DNA of 64,000 bases. It comes from Ulva prolifera (Eukaryota; Chlorophyta; Ulvophyceae; Ulvales; Ulvaceae). The notes under the pieces were generated by a model, which was not told the DNA's origin, did no database searches, and was given only the letters and a program-made list of their open reading frames with translations. The stretch is from NCBI GenBank assembly GCA_023078555.1, contig CM041202.1, positions 4,088,022 through 4,152,021 on the forward strand, written 5' to 3'. Made by a program: the position numbers and the translations under genes. Below, one piece after another: positions 42,769 to 55,091 of the stretch. Numbering within the stretch: position 1 is the stretch's first letter; each line of letters begins with the position of its first letter.

Positions 42769-45017
42769 ACGTACTGAGATGTGCGGCTTCGGTTATGCGC
42801 ATACAGCTGTACTACGTGGTTCTCAGATGCCGGTGTCCAGCATGTTGGGCCACCTCCTGGACATGTGACCATAAAGACATTGAGACTTTTGAGTAAAATT
42901 CCAGTTTAGCTCCACGAAGCCGACGAATTTGCGTAGGCCCGGCACTGTCCAACGTCCAGGGCTGGTGGTCAGGTCTTAGTTGCCATTCTGTCGCGATCTC
43001 ACCGTATCAAACAGAGTCACATGATGAGAGAGACTCTGGTAATGTAAATAGAAGCAAGATGTGGATTGCCGAGACAAATCCACGTCTGCAGACTCGCCCG
43101 ATGCACAGACAGCGCGTGCACTCGAGGGATCCGCAGAGCGCGAGTTCCGGTCTAGAGTGACTCGCGAATGTCTTGACAGAGGATGCCACGCACGTATGTA
43201 CCAACGTACTCATGGATGCCGTATGATTATGTATGCGGCAGCGGCACACGTAGAACATGGTAATTGCACTTTGAGCGGCAGTGACCAGGAAGCGTTAGCC
43301 GCAATGCAGCGTGCACTCCTACGTACGGACTCTTGAATCGTCAAAGCCGGCAGTGTCTGAAATGTTACCTCAACATGGTCCTACACCAATCTCTTTGATC
43401 TACGAATAGCACTGTAGGATGTACCGAGATTGCAACCGGCTCTGGCATAAGTCGATGGAGCACACACGATCAGCTCCACAATCGGCGTAAAATAGGCCAG
43501 GAACTCGCGCTCGTATCGTACTATCGATATCGCTTGCTGTCATGGCTGCCGCAGTCGTCGTGATCGTGCATCATGGGGCGCGGCGTGACATGTCATGCAT
43601 GGTGTGAAATTATTATTTGCAGGCTCACTGGCAAAGTCAGAGCGCAATGTGTCTCTGATGCGGTCTGGTTCAGGCTTCTGGCGGGTCGGGGTGCGTGGCG
43701 ATGCGTTCGCTTCGCTACGGGTGCTAAGGGCGGCTGGGATTCTGGGCCTGGGGCCCCCCCGGTCACGTGGCCAGGCCTGCAACGCATTGTTAATGGTCTA
43801 CCACAGTTTGCCCAGGCAACAGCGATGGCGCTGTCATGTCTATCGATGCAGGTTCGTGTGCATGCTACAGTGCATTAATGAATGTTAGTATTCATCAAGC
43901 GACACTACTGTGCAACTTGATCATTGATAATTGCCCAGGCCTTGACAGGTTGTGCATCCTCATGCTTGAGGACACTGTGAAGCAAGCAGTACAGAGTGTT
44001 CAAAAGATGCAGTCCTTCAACTTGATCCTGTGCTCAACTGCATTTCAAACAACATCAGAAAACTTGTATGTGTGAACAAGTCCAACTTCGAATTCTGGCT
44101 ATTCTCATACATCAGAGTCCCTGCAGATTGTTGTGTTATCGCAACATTGTCCATAAATATATGTGTCGCATCCAGCGAATCTGCCATACGTACAATTGTG
44201 ATTATTTGCCACACCGCCCATCTGTGCCCATCTGTCCGAGCTAGTGTCAACAGTTCAGGAAGCAATATATTCTCTTCAGGAATTGTAGATCCTTCTACAA
44301 TGAATATTATGATGTGACCTCATCAGGTCCAACCACTGTCGAATGGGTCCGTCATTGGTGTTCGGAAGTGTGTGCAGAGTGCGAACCCGATGCAGCGCTG
44401 CAGCATGAGTGCGAGAAGGGTTACTTGGCCTACGCTGGTCCAGTTGCTTCTCGCCACCAACGCCTTGCCTGCTGTGATAGGACAGAGCTACTGCGGCCAA
44501 TTCATCCATGAATGCCTTGACAACGCACTACACTGTTAGTGCCCGAATGCCCGGATGAGACGTGACTTCTAGATGTGACTGCTATTATGCGCCCTGATAG
44601 GCAAAACTGCGCTTGACCAATGCCTCAGCATTGAAAGTGTATAGATGTTGTAGAAGCCTCACAATTGTTCACCTTGTTTCTTAGGTAACGTGACTACTTC
44701 ATCAGGACGGTCATGCATCGGCATACCAAAAGCTTGTTTGTAATTTATTTGATAGTGATTCATCGAAACAAGTAATGTGAACTTGGTTGATGCTCCATTC
44801 AGAAAGAAAGTGACATCCTTGCATTCTGTTTTGGTTTTCTGAGAGCGGGGTAATGCATGTGAGATTCACATGTGTGCGTGCTCGGGTGATAAATATGCAC
44901 CAACGTGAGTTATGAACCGCCGTTTGGCCTAATGTCTCAATGGAAGTGTCTGCCTATGATGCATCTCAATCTTAGGCTCTTGAGGCGATCTAACGCTAAT
45001 GGGTTGCTCTTGTGCAG
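42769..45017. other. No recognised gene; weak coding-like frames
   Basis: A minus frame at 44,017-44,330 (VEGSTIPEENILLPELLTLA, then IITIVRMADSLDATHIFMDN) and a plus frame at 43,061-43,336 look protein-like but match no family I know. The rest shows nothing definite. Confidence 0.25.
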
Positions 45018-45389
45018 AATTGTGAGGCTTTGCCAACACCGGCAGACTTCCGGATCCCAGAGGAGCATCTGCAAAGAAAATCACACCTGCGACAATATAC
45101 ACAAGTCCGTGTGTTTGATCACGGTGGTTCAGACAAATTGAATGCGCAGTGTGATGTTATGTGTTCTCTTGGTGAAAGGCCATCTTCATTCGGAAAGTCC
45201 GCAATCAAGACAAGATCTACGCAGCGAGCAGGTCATCACGCCAAGCGTGAACTTTATGATGCTGTGCAACACCTGACCACCAGTGATCATGTTGGTTCAG
45301 TGGGATCAACTGTTGCAACCATGGCGGCAAAAGCTGCAGCGGCTGCCGCGGCTGCAGCAATGGTGCATCCAACTACACCTGATTGGTAA
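45018..45389 (+). CDS. Candidate host exon with poly-Ala tail
   Basis: Open frame after a TTGTGCAG acceptor-like site at 45,010-45,017: about 120 codons to a stop at 45,389. It is hydrophilic and basic (PEEHLQRKSHLRQYTQVRVF; SFGKSAIKTRSTQRAGHHAK) and ends with an Ala run coded by mixed GCN codons (KAAAAAAAAAMVHPTTPDW). No domain recognised, and upstream exons are not found. The mixed codons argue against mere triplet slippage. Solo LTR-C lies ten bases downstream. Confidence 0.4.
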   Translation, partial: NCEALPTPADFRIPEEHLQRKSHLRQYTQVRVFDHGGSDKLNAQCDVMCSLGERPSSFGKSAIKTRSTQRAGHHAKRELYDAVQHLTTSDHVGSVGSTVATMAAKAAAAAAAAAMVHPTTPDW

Positions 45390-45398
45390 GGCCCTAGG

Positions 45399-45617
45399 TG
45401 TAACATATAGCAAAAAGAAACAAGAATAAGCAACGGTCCTTTAAGGCACACGCGGACACATAAAGCTAATGTCCGCGCTGGTTGTGACCCGCATCGCACA
45501 GCCCACCATGGCGTGACACCCGATGACACGGCTTATGCCGGGTCACTGAAAGGGATGACACTTGACCCCCGCTAGCCACCACTTTGCCTAGCTTGCTTGA
45601 CCATGACACGTGTCACA
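45399..45617 (-). mobile_element. Solo LTR-C
   Basis: 219 bp; on the minus strand TGTGACACGTGTCA...TATGTTACA. It matches the 5' LTR of gypsy G3 (62,334-62,555) in reverse orientation. Flanks CTAGG and TATCA do not match, so no target duplication remains. Confidence 0.85.
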
Positions 45618-46584
45618 TATCACTGTGTATGACGCTAGGGCAGGTCATATTCGCACCAACATCGGTATGACGCATAGAGAGTTGACAAGTATGTGTATGC
45701 GTGACGAGCGCGGAGAGTCTGCGTAGATCGCAAGCCAAAACGCTCACTTAGGTCACACAAGTTTGTTAGTTGTAGTCAATTCATGGCGTAGCTGCACAAC
45801 GCCGCAGGCCCTGCTAATTAGTAAATTCACTCGCGCAAAAATCATTAGAGAAAATATGGTAGTACATACCTAGCCCACCGGGCGGCCACAAGGTGCACAT
45901 GAGGTGATGTAACAACAGTATTGCAGCTGGTGTTTTGAGCCATCATCTGTCGCATGCTTTGTACATATCGAGGTGTTCATGGAGGTAGCTTAAACTCGCA
46001 TTGAGTGACAAGTTTGAGATAGTTGATATTCACACATACCCGTGTGATGCAACAGCTAATGCATTTAGAACTATAGCGATCCTTCATTGAGACTTTGTTT
46101 TCCAAGACAGATCTGTGTTGCAACTCCGTTGCAGCGGGAGCGCAATTTGCATACTGTAGCATCTCTGCAGCTACATGTTCAGTTGCAAAGTTTGTCTGAT
46201 CGGTGAAAGCAACCGTCCGTCCCTGCTCGGCAGCCGGTCCGCCGGGACATGAATGTCTCATTGCAGCGTTGTCCTGCTGGTCCGGCATGCTAAAGCATTG
46301 TATGACTGTTCCCGACTGTATCGCTACACGTCCGTAGTAGCGGTCGCACAGAGCTATCATGTCGGTGCCGGGACCATGTCGAAACGATTGCGAAACGGTG
46401 GAATATGCACGTTAACGCGGCACAAGGGGCGATCGCTACATTGAAAATGCGTGGAATCGGTGGCTAGGAGAGCGATCCCACACATAGGGAGGGGTGCGAG
46501 CCTCTATGGCCAGGTGGGCTATGATGGCACGATGTACCAAGCCCACCGTGCGTGCAAAGTGGGTGCGGAGGTACGCGGCATGGC
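45618..46584. other. No recognised gene
   Basis: A minus frame, 46,360-45,977, looks protein-like (GRTVAFTDQTNFATEHVAAE) but is unrecognised. Otherwise nothing is seen. Confidence 0.25.
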
Positions 46585-46694
46585 TGTCGAAACGCTATCT
46601 TATGCACGTCAGACGCGCAGCCTTAAAACAGGTCCGGTCAAGTAACCAACATTTCATACCTTCTGCGCACAGAGGTAGAACTGAGAGATGCTAG
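46585..46694 (-). mobile_element. LTR-B fragment cut by LTR-A
   Basis: 110 bp matching the end of LTR-B (TGTCGAAACGCTATC ...), stopping at GCTAG, where intact copies continue TACCGTGAAACAG. The LTR-A copy at 46,695 is inserted exactly there, so GCTAG is its expected target duplication. Confidence 0.8.
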
Positions 46695-47114
46695 TGTTAT
46701 AATCAAGGATCTTTGCGAAGCATTAGTCAAGCTACCTAGTGGGCTGCAGAGCCGTTAGCTACCTGTGGAGCACTCAGATCGTACGTCAGCAATGCACAAT
46801 TCAAGGGATGTATTGTAATGCAGTGAGGCAATACGGGAACCACATAAGACTGTAAGAGAATGGTTACAGTAGACTTGGAGGCACATGATTGTATGCCACC
46901 GATGGGCCAAGTCTACGGCGGTCATAATCACAATGACCGCACACAATCCTCGCATGGATTGTGCTCATGCATATATGTCCTACCATAACAAGAGTTGGGC
47001 CGGTGGCCACCACACTCATGTGCGAACTTGCACGTCATGCATTGTTTCCCAGGACGAATCTCATTTATGACACTCCCCTAGAGACTAATCTGGACTGGCA
47101 TCAGATGAAGTCTC
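46695..47114 (-). mobile_element. LTR-A (3' LTR) plus 42 bp of pol end
   Basis: 378-bp LTR (46,695-47,072), reading TGTCATAAATGAG...TTATAACA on the minus strand. It is preceded in that sense by 42 bases that match the end of element A (RLHLMPVQISL then stop) and the polypurine tract CTAGGGGAG. So this is the 3' end of a family-A element (A') pointing left. It is cut at 47,114 by the B element; the five bases GTCTC there are the B target site. Confidence 0.9.
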
Positions 47115-47764
<650 letters not shown>

Positions 47765-47779
47765 TGGTATCGATGAATG
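47765..47779 (+). promoter_or_regulatory. Primer-binding site of element B
   Basis: TGGTATCGATG follows the LTR end TGTGACA without a gap. It shares TGGTATCG with the site of A2 (54,830) and its first eleven bases with the LTR-D site (38,908). Confidence 0.85.
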
Positions 47780-48067
47780 TTTCTGCTATGTCCGTTATGG
47801 TTTTGTTCAAAAAGCCGTTGGCCAAAGTCTGCGCGCAGACACGGCAGGCATTCCACTGTTCTGCCGGCGCTTAGACCGCGTTCACAAGCGCAGGCATGAT
47901 CACGTAGTCTCGTAGTATATTGTTGTTAGATACAATTCGAGACGTCTGTTTTCAATGTTCAGCGCTAGAAAAGCGAATGCGTTAGCTTATTTCTCAACTT
48001 GGCGGCTTGCGAGCCACCCATCGGTTAATTGTTGCGCGCAACGAACAACCGTCCGTCCTACTGTAGG

Positions 48068-48307
48068 ATGTCAGGCGATCTTTCCAACCAAAACCCTCTT
48101 TTTGGGGAAATCGCGGGTAACGCTGATCAGCTGCTGCCTGGCGATGAGCAGCAGCAGCAGCAGCCACGCGACGTGCAGGCACAGCCTGAGGGCAGCAGGC
48201 ACAGCCTGAGGGCATGCGCCTCAGATATGGGCGCGTCGTCTCAGCCCGCGACGCTGCCCAATCAGGGCACAACATCCAGTAGGTACACTTTTCATGTCAT
48301 GCTGTGA
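48068..48307 (+). pseudogene. Element B gag N-terminus
   Basis: ATG at 48,068 opens MSGDLSNQNPLFGEIAGNAD, then a Gln run (five CAG-type codons near 48,150) and an 18-bp tandem duplication coding AQPEGSRHSL near 48,180-48,215. It ends at a stop just before the MITE, so gag is split. The start is chosen because upstream codons are in the untranslated leader. Confidence 0.6.
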
Positions 48308-48334
48308 ACGATGATAGTCACACTGAGTCGCTAA

Positions 48335-48748
48335 GGCCGTGTTTAGTGGCGAGCGGTCACATTGGCGGTCAAAGGCGATGTGACCGGTCACATTGCCTGC
48401 CGTGTTTAGTGGTGATTAATGCAACAAATATGAACTGCTCCTTGACTGCAGAAACCGCTTTGAAACAACTTCATAACACTCTTACACTTCATCTTGGATG
48501 CCTTCGGTGCTACATGATGTCCTGTGGGGTCTCGTGATGGAGCTGACGATGTGACACATCACGGATGTACAAGTAAGTCGTATGTACACGGGTCACATCA
48601 CGGATGTATAAGTAACAACCGAACAACATCGAACCTAGACAAACAAACAATGCAGCAATACTTAAAATATGTTTCTCAGTAACTTTCATGTCTCGGTCGT
48701 GCTTTTAACAATTTCTTGTTTGCCGGTCACGCTCCACTCAACACGGCC
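48335..48748. mobile_element. Harbinger-like MITE (414 bp)
   Basis: Ends GGCCGTGTTTAGTGG and, inverted, GGCCGTGTTGAGTGG, flanked by the 3-bp duplication TAA (48332-48334 and 48749-48751). Short size, no ORF, the GGCCNTGTT end and a TWA-type 3-bp duplication fit PIF/Harbinger MITEs. It contains a direct repeat CACATCACGGATGTA at about 48,557 and 48,593. It is inserted in gag of element B. Confidence 0.88.
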
Positions 48749-48779
48749 TAATCACTCTTGAGACGTTGACCGCAGCGCT

Positions 48780-49770
48780 GTGTGCATCTCGGGACGTAAC
48801 GAGCCTGATTTGTCGAAAGGAAAACTGCCTGAGTGGAATTATAAGACCAAAAGCTTCGTTGCGTACGAGCAGAGAGTCTTCCTGTGGTTAGGTAAGTTTG
48901 AGCTAGATCATCTTTTGCAGCACGCACCATCCGCGGACGAACAACGTGTCCATGCTAGAGCAAGGACTCAGGTCCTTATGTCTTTGCCCAACGCGGATAC
49001 GACAACTGTCTATCGCATGTCACATCTGTGGGAGTATGGGCCTACTTGACTGCAGCGTATAGGCCTAGCACTGAAGCCGAGATCCACAGACTGTCGAGTC
49101 GCTTCAAGTCATTGTCACAGAAAAATAGAGACGTTGGGTCTTACTGCGGTGATGTGATGAGTGTGTACACTCAACTGGAGGCATATGTGCCGATGTGGGC
49201 CAGCAATGGCTTCGATTGAAACTGTTCGAAGTGGGGGAGGAGTGCAACGCTGTGCGCGGCGAGGTTCTTCACTCTTCCCCACATGTGATCATTGCACGTT
49301 TGACTGAGCATGTTAATTTGCTCAAGCAACAGCGGCTGCAGGCTAGGTCTAGGGCACCTGCGGGCGAACCAGGCCATGGCTGGCGCAATCAGCCGCGAGG
49401 CGAAGGTCCTGCAGTCGCCGCGCTGGACGCTGGCAAAGCTCCTCGCGATGAGACCAGGACCTGCTTCTTCTGCAAGAAGAAGGGACACTTGCGTGCGAAC
49501 TGCCCCCAACGCAAACAGGCTGCGGCCAACTATGTATGCGTTGTAGAATTGCCTGAAGCATTCCCGGATCACGATGCGTTGAAACCGTAAAATTTCATCA
49601 TAGATAGCGGTTCCGATATTCATATCGTAGGCAATCGCAAGATGTTTACCGAGTATGGTCCGTGCCAGAGGACTGCCAATTCCGCGGGACCAGCCAAGAT
49701 TCCTATTATGGGCAACCATTCAGGTGAACCTGGGCACTTATGTGGATGAGCATGGGAACAAGCATCCTCT
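48780..49770 (+). pseudogene. Element B gag core, zinc knuckle and protease start
   Basis: Copia-type gag (KLPEWNYKTKSFVAYEQRVF ... FLWLGKFELDHLL) with a frameshift near 49,025 and another near 49,215. The third frame carries the knuckle CFFCKKKGHLRANC. After one TAA (49,588) the retropepsin site FIIDSGSDIHIVG follows. The protease is cut at 49,770 by a solo LTR and resumes at 50,119. Confidence 0.9.
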
Positions 49771-50118
49771 TGTCAGAAATGCTCTCTATCTGTAGGTCAG
49801 ACGCGCGGTCTCAAGTCAGGTCAGGTAACCAGCATTCCATACCTGCTGCGCACAGAGATAGAACCGAGGAATGCGAAGGGAGAGATCGGATACTGCTAGT
49901 ACCGTGAAACAGTGAGAAGAATGGTTACAGCTCTCTGTGTGCACAGCCATATATGCACACTGAATAATCAAAATTACGGCGGGAGATCCTCGCAGGATCT
50001 CCCTCACTAGTCCGGGACAATCCTACTGGCGGCTTACCCCTACACCTGATCCGCAGACCGATCGTGCATGGGTGCAGCTGTCACCACGTTGCTGCCCGCA
50101 GGCGCATGCATTGTGACA
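49771..50118 (-). mobile_element. Solo LTR-B with target duplication CCTCT
   Basis: 348 bp between CCTCT at 49766-49770 and 50119-50123, inserted in the protease of element B in opposite orientation. Protein similarity to element A resumes exactly after the second CCTCT (LDVEITGVYYAPKCPYNILS). Confidence 0.95.
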
Positions 50119-50333
50119 CCTCTGGATGTGGAAATCACGGGTGTTTACTACGCTCCTAAGTGTCCGTACAACATACTCAGTACTATGGGTGTTCGTCATG
50201 AGCAGATCTACCTAGACACGCGTAGAAGTGTGTTGTATGTCCCCAGGTTCGGAGACATGGCCACTGGTGTTGAGGATGCGTCCAAGTACTAGGAGCTGGA
50301 TGAGGATAAATGTCGTGTCTTTGCATTCAGAAT
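50119..50333 (+). pseudogene. Element B protease C-terminal remnant
   Basis: LDVEITGVYYAPKCPYNILS aligns with element A (IPNCLYVPHCPFNILSTHL), so this is the end of the retropepsin and start of the linker. A TAG is at about 50,290. Confidence 0.75.
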
Positions 50334-50680
50334 TGTCACAATGCATGAGCCTGCGGGCAGCAGTGTGGTGACAGGTGCACCCATGCACGGACGATCCGCG
50401 GATCCAGTGCAGGGGTAAGCCGCCAGCCTAGATTGTCTCGATGTAGTGAGAGAGATCCTGCGAGGGTTTCCCGCCGTAACCTTGAGTGTTCAGTGTGCAT
50501 ATAAGCATGTGCACACTGAGATCTGTAACCATTCTCCTTACTGTTTCCCGGTACTAGCACTTCCCCTCAACATCTCTCGGTTCTACCTCTGTGCGCAGCA
50601 GGTATGAGATGTTGGCTGTCCTGACCTGACCTGAATGAGGACTGCGCGTCCGCCCCTGTACAAAGATAGCTTTTCTGACA
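50334..50680 (+). mobile_element. Solo LTR-B with target duplication AGAAT
   Basis: 347 bp, TGTCACAATGCATG...TTTTCTGACA, between AGAAT at 50329-50333 and 50681-50685. It is in the same orientation as the host element B. This is the clearest full-length LTR-B. Confidence 0.95.
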
Positions 50681-50770
50681 AGAATGTGTTCCATCAAGAA
50701 GCCTGGTTTGTAGGGCCATCCCGTCAATAGGGGAGTGGTCTGGTCTAACTAGAGCTGCCTGACCTCTGTT

Positions 50771-52250
50771 GTGGAGGATCAGCAGAAGTGGTGTCATATG
50801 GTCGCTGCGGCGACTGACATTAAGCGTCCCAATGAAGGGGGAGCTGAAGTGCCTCATGATGCTTACTTGGTGGAACCTGCATTCCTAGCTCATTTGTCCT
50901 TCCACCAGTCCACGTGGGTCTTAAAGCGGATGCAGTCAAATAGAAATTATTATGGTGATTTGAATTTGAGAGTTGATCCCGAGTCAATGGGAAATCGTTG
51001 TCATGGCTACAGAATTGGCGATGTGCCTGCGGGTAACTTCTCAGCCAATAATCGTGAGCTCGTAGGCCAGGCGAAATACCCTGGTGGGCAATTGCATGCT
51101 CATTTGTCCGGTCCCATCACTCTAGCTGGGATCGGCGGTGTGAAATATGTTTTGTTTGTGATGTGTGCCTTCACTCGTTATACCTTTCATTGTTTGTCTG
51201 CGCAAGAAGAGTTTGGCTGCGACCATGATATCTTATATCATTGGGCGCATTCGGGTGAATGTGGTGAAGCGAGGTGAACCAGGTGTGCGCATCCTTCACA
51301 CTGACAAAGGGTATGAGTTCATGGTTGAGGCCTAAAAACTCTACCTCCAGCGTCGCGGCATCACTCACCGCACTACCCCCACAGCTGATCATCGCTGTAA
51401 CGGCATGATCGAACGGAGGATCGGTATTGCCTTTGAGGTAGTCCAAGATGTACTGCTTGCGAGCGGTCTTCCTCTATTCCTGTAGATTTCATGCCTCGCC
51501 AATGTCATCCATGGTCACAATCACACGCCGTACTCGGCGCTGCACCATGACAAACTGGCCAAAATGATAAAAGCCCAGAAATCCCAACGTGCTGCCAATA
51601 CAGCTGCGGATGTATAGCAGGCCGAGCGGGCTAACATGCGTACGTCAAAGGTCGAACGTGATAAGTTGAAGGACGAGGAGAAACGCAAGTGGGAGTTGCT
51701 CACTATGACGGAATTGGACGAGTTTTGGTTGAGGTCTTGTGACAGGGATATTATTCCCTATATGTCATTTTTCAGGGATACCTCCGTTGAGGTGTTCCAT
51801 GATTTGGTGAAGCAGCAGCGACCATGGGGGGCTGGAAGTGTATGCATACCCTAGGGATGACAAGCTACGGAAACTCTCCACGCGGGGTATGGTCGCATAC
51901 TGGGTTGGTGCTAGGCTAGGGCCCATCATGCAGCGTGTATACGCCCAGAATGTTCCTGGGGGTAGGGTTGTGGTGGTGCGGTAGATCATGTGCACCACGG
52001 ATCAAATGATCCGACACGTACGCAAGTACGATGCGTCCGTTGTGGTGGACAAGAGAGAACCTACGGAGTTTGCGAACTCCTACCAGGTTGTCTTTGAGAA
52101 GGATGATGAGGGTGTCCGCGCGACTGACAGTGATGTCCCCTCATTTCCGGATGATGCCACACATGATGGGGGAGTGTTGCGCCGTCTGCGTGAACATTCG
52201 CACGCCCCCCCCAGGCCACGGTAGGGTTCCTGTCATGGACATGACCTTTC
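50771..52250 (+). pseudogene. Element B integrase and C-terminal extension
   Basis: GAG-pre-integrase (CHGYRIGDVPAG, where the copy at 0.7 kb keeps CHGC), then the first catalytic region, here HAHLSGPI, in which the Asp is replaced by His. A frameshift near 51,190 leads to HTDKGYEF and IERRIG in the next frames, with several stops. The Lys/Glu-rich helix (KVERDKLKDEEKRKWELL) and SCDRDIIPYMSF follow. Loss of the first Asp makes it catalytically dead apart from the stops. Confidence 0.85.
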
Positions 52251-53111
52251 GGTAGGACGCACTGCCTAATGAGACAGTCTACTCCCCGCGGTTCGGCGCA
52301 GGCTCCTCTGCGGAGGTACTCCGGTGTGACCCTGTTTGGGACACACTGGAGGTGGCCAGGCACGCCATGCATCGCACGCGGGCGATTGCACGTGTCGCTG
52401 CGCACCCTGACATTGAGGTTCCTCCTCGGGTCCCAGGCCAGGCGCGCCTGTCTGGGGCACCTCCTGCACACACAGTGGAGTACGTGGTGACTCGCAATGC
52501 ATAGCTCCATGACCCTGGCATCGAAGCTGCATTTGACCTGCCCATGGCTCCGCCGTTTTATGATGATCCGATGGATGAAGATGATGATAGCCGGGGCATC
52601 TACGATGATGACGCTGCAAATCAGATGGACTACACCATAAGCGACAATGAACGAGCTGCAGCTCATCAAAATCACGAGGCTCAGCGGGTCCGCTCTTGAA
52701 GTAATCCGGCCGTGGCCTCAGCATCTAACGTGGAAGCAGTAGCTGAGCCCCTGCGAGGCTTTGAGGGGTTGAGACTTCTTGGGAGGATGAGCCTGATGAA
52801 ATAGAGGTGGAGTCTGGGTCCGAATTCGGGGGAGAGGCCCGAGCTGCCCCCTCTGCCGCTGTTGGGGTTGATTTGCCCGACGAGGTAAGAGCTATTCCAG
52901 CTGCTTTGCCTCCAATCAAAGTCAACCCTCTTGTAAGTAGTCGTCTTGTTCCATTGGCTATGGATGTAGCTGCTGTGCATGAGCCCGCGGGTTGTGATCT
53001 TGCTAGTAGCGAAACAGTGGTAGCTGCTATTAAGTCTCCAGGCTGCAATCAGGTTGGACATTAGCCGCGGTTGACTGTGGAGTGTCCGGTGCAGGCCTGA
53101 AGTACTAGCAT
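52251..53111 (+). pseudogene. Element B integrase-RT linker
   Basis: Acidic, low-complexity coding remnants in shifting frames (for example GVDLPDEVRAIPAALPPIKV at 52,860-52,940). Equivalent linkers in elements A and A2 are also acidic and Ser/Pro-rich. No domain. Confidence 0.5.
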
Positions 53112-54445
53112 GTGAAGGCTGGCGTGCAGCAGAGTTCTCAGCGTCGTGGGTCGCGCAGAGCACCGACCGCCAAGAAGCAGAAGCCTTTCGACCGTGATCT
53201 GCCTTCTATGAAGGAAGGACTTGCGGGTCTGGACAAGGATGCGTGGATGTGTGCCATGCAGGAGGAGGTGGATGCACTGGGTGAGCACGGGACATTTATG
53301 TTGTGCCATCTGCCCGCGGCCAAAAAAACGATCTTGGGCAAGTGGGTATTCAATATCAAGCGCGGCCCTGCGGGTGAGATGCAGCGCTAAGGCACGATAT
53401 GTGGCTCGTGGTTTTTCTCAGGTAGAGGGAATTGGTTTCTTTCAGACTTGGTCCCCTTTCGGTAGTTATGCAACACTGCATGTGTTGCTCTCCATTGTTG
53501 CTCGGGAGGATTTGGAGATTAGGCACATAGACATTCAGTGTGCTTACTCTAAACGGTGACCTGGAAGAAGAGGTTTTCGTTGAACAGCCCCCGTACTTCA
53601 CAGACGGGACAGCACGTGTATGGAAATTGCATAAGACTATGTATGGCCTGAAGCAAGCCGCTCGCGATTGGCATAAAGCTTTAGTAAAGGTCTTGGCTGA
53701 ACTGGGATTTGTGTGCGCACAAAGTGATCCTAGACTGTATGGCAGAACACCTGGTCGATGTCTTATCTTTCTGTGGGTAGATGACTTGTTTATTTTCAGT
53801 TGCCTTGCAGGGTTGCAGGAAATTATCAGTGTCATCCTCACTAAATTCGATGGCAGAGATCTAGGTGACTTGTCTTGGGCACTAGGCACAGAGATCACGC
53901 GTGATCGAAAGGCCAAAACAATCACAATGACACAACGTACTAAAATCCAAAAACCTGTTGGAAAAGTACGGTATGACTGACTGTCGAAAATCTCCAACTC
54001 CCTTACTGCCGCGGCAACAACTCAGGAGTGTGAAAGAGCATCCTGATCTGGAGAAAGGCAGTGTTGTTGAGCAATCCAGGTTCATGAGTGTTGTAGGCAG
54101 CATCTAGTATATTGCAGGAGTGACACGACCTGACCTGAGCTATGTGGCACATGCCCTAGACCGGCACATGTCTAGTAGTCTGAAGGAACACTGTTCTGCC
54201 GTGCAACATGTTCCGAGAAACCTGCAGTCCAAAAAACACTTAGGAATAAATGTATAGGCTCTGAGGGACATGGGTGTTTGCTAGAAGCTTTTTCAGATGC
54301 AGACTTTGCGAACTCTGCGGATCTGAAAAGTTTTTTCTGGTATGGTTGTTCGGGTGTATGGGAACGGTGTTCTTTGGCGCTCGAAGAAGCAGAGTATAGT
54401 GGTTGGGGATACAACAGAGGCTGACCTCATTGCGATGAGTGCAAC
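53112..54445 (+). pseudogene. Element B RT and truncated RNase H
   Basis: RT starts at EEVDALGEHGTFMLCHLP and GKWVFNIKRGP, breaks at a TAA (53,390), and resumes in frame 53,540-53,980 with KTMYGLKQAARDWHKALVK and the catalytic box LIFLWVDDLFIFS. After frame changes, RNase H parts (YGNGVLWRSKKQS, TTEADLIAMSAT) run to 54,445. There the sequence is replaced by the LTR of A2. Confidence 0.9.
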
Positions 54446-54829
54446 TGTCATAAATGAGGTTCATCCTGGGACACACTGCACGACGTGCAAGTACGCACAT
54501 GAGTGTGGTGGCCACGGGCCCAACTCCAGTTATGTTAGGACATATGCATGAGCATATGCATGACCACAATCCGTGCGAGGATTGTGTGCGGTCACTGTGG
54601 TTATGACCGCCGTAGACTTGACTCATCGGTGGCATATAGTCATGTGCCTCCAAGTCTACTGTAGCCATTCTCTTACAGTCTTATGTGGTTCATGTATTGC
54701 CTCACTGCATTACAGTACATCCCTAGATATGTGCATTGCCGACGTACGACCTGAGTGCTCCACAGGTAACGTCTCTGTAACCCACTCGACAACTTGACTA
54801 ATGCTGCGCATAGGTCCTTGATTATAACA
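54446..54829 (+). repeat. LTR-A of element A2 (5' LTR)
   Basis: 384 bp, TGTCATAAATGAGG...GATTATAACA, followed by the primer site TGGTATCGGTG at 54,830. It resembles the inverted LTR at 46,695-47,072 (roughly 90% by eye) more than the LTRs of element A. Confidence 0.93.
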
Positions 54830-55091
54830 TGGTATCGGTGAACGGTTGCGCGGTTGCATTTGTTGTGCGTAATAGTGGTGTGTCATATGACCGCGCATGC
54901 CCAAGCGCATATGTGATGCTTTAGTGCGTGATCATATGACCAGATCAACCGCATGATAGTCAACAGTATTTATTCGCATGCTTGATTGCGAGTTGTGTGG
55001 TTGCGGTTTACATTAGATTAGCTGGACGGTCCACGGGCCGGCCGGCGAAGCTGCCCGTGCGAGATAAGAGATCGCTCGCTACATGTAGACC

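Noticed and set aside
52061-52724. 152- and 204-codon minus ORFs in the B linker
   Set aside because: Antisense to the decayed copia linker; no independent support.
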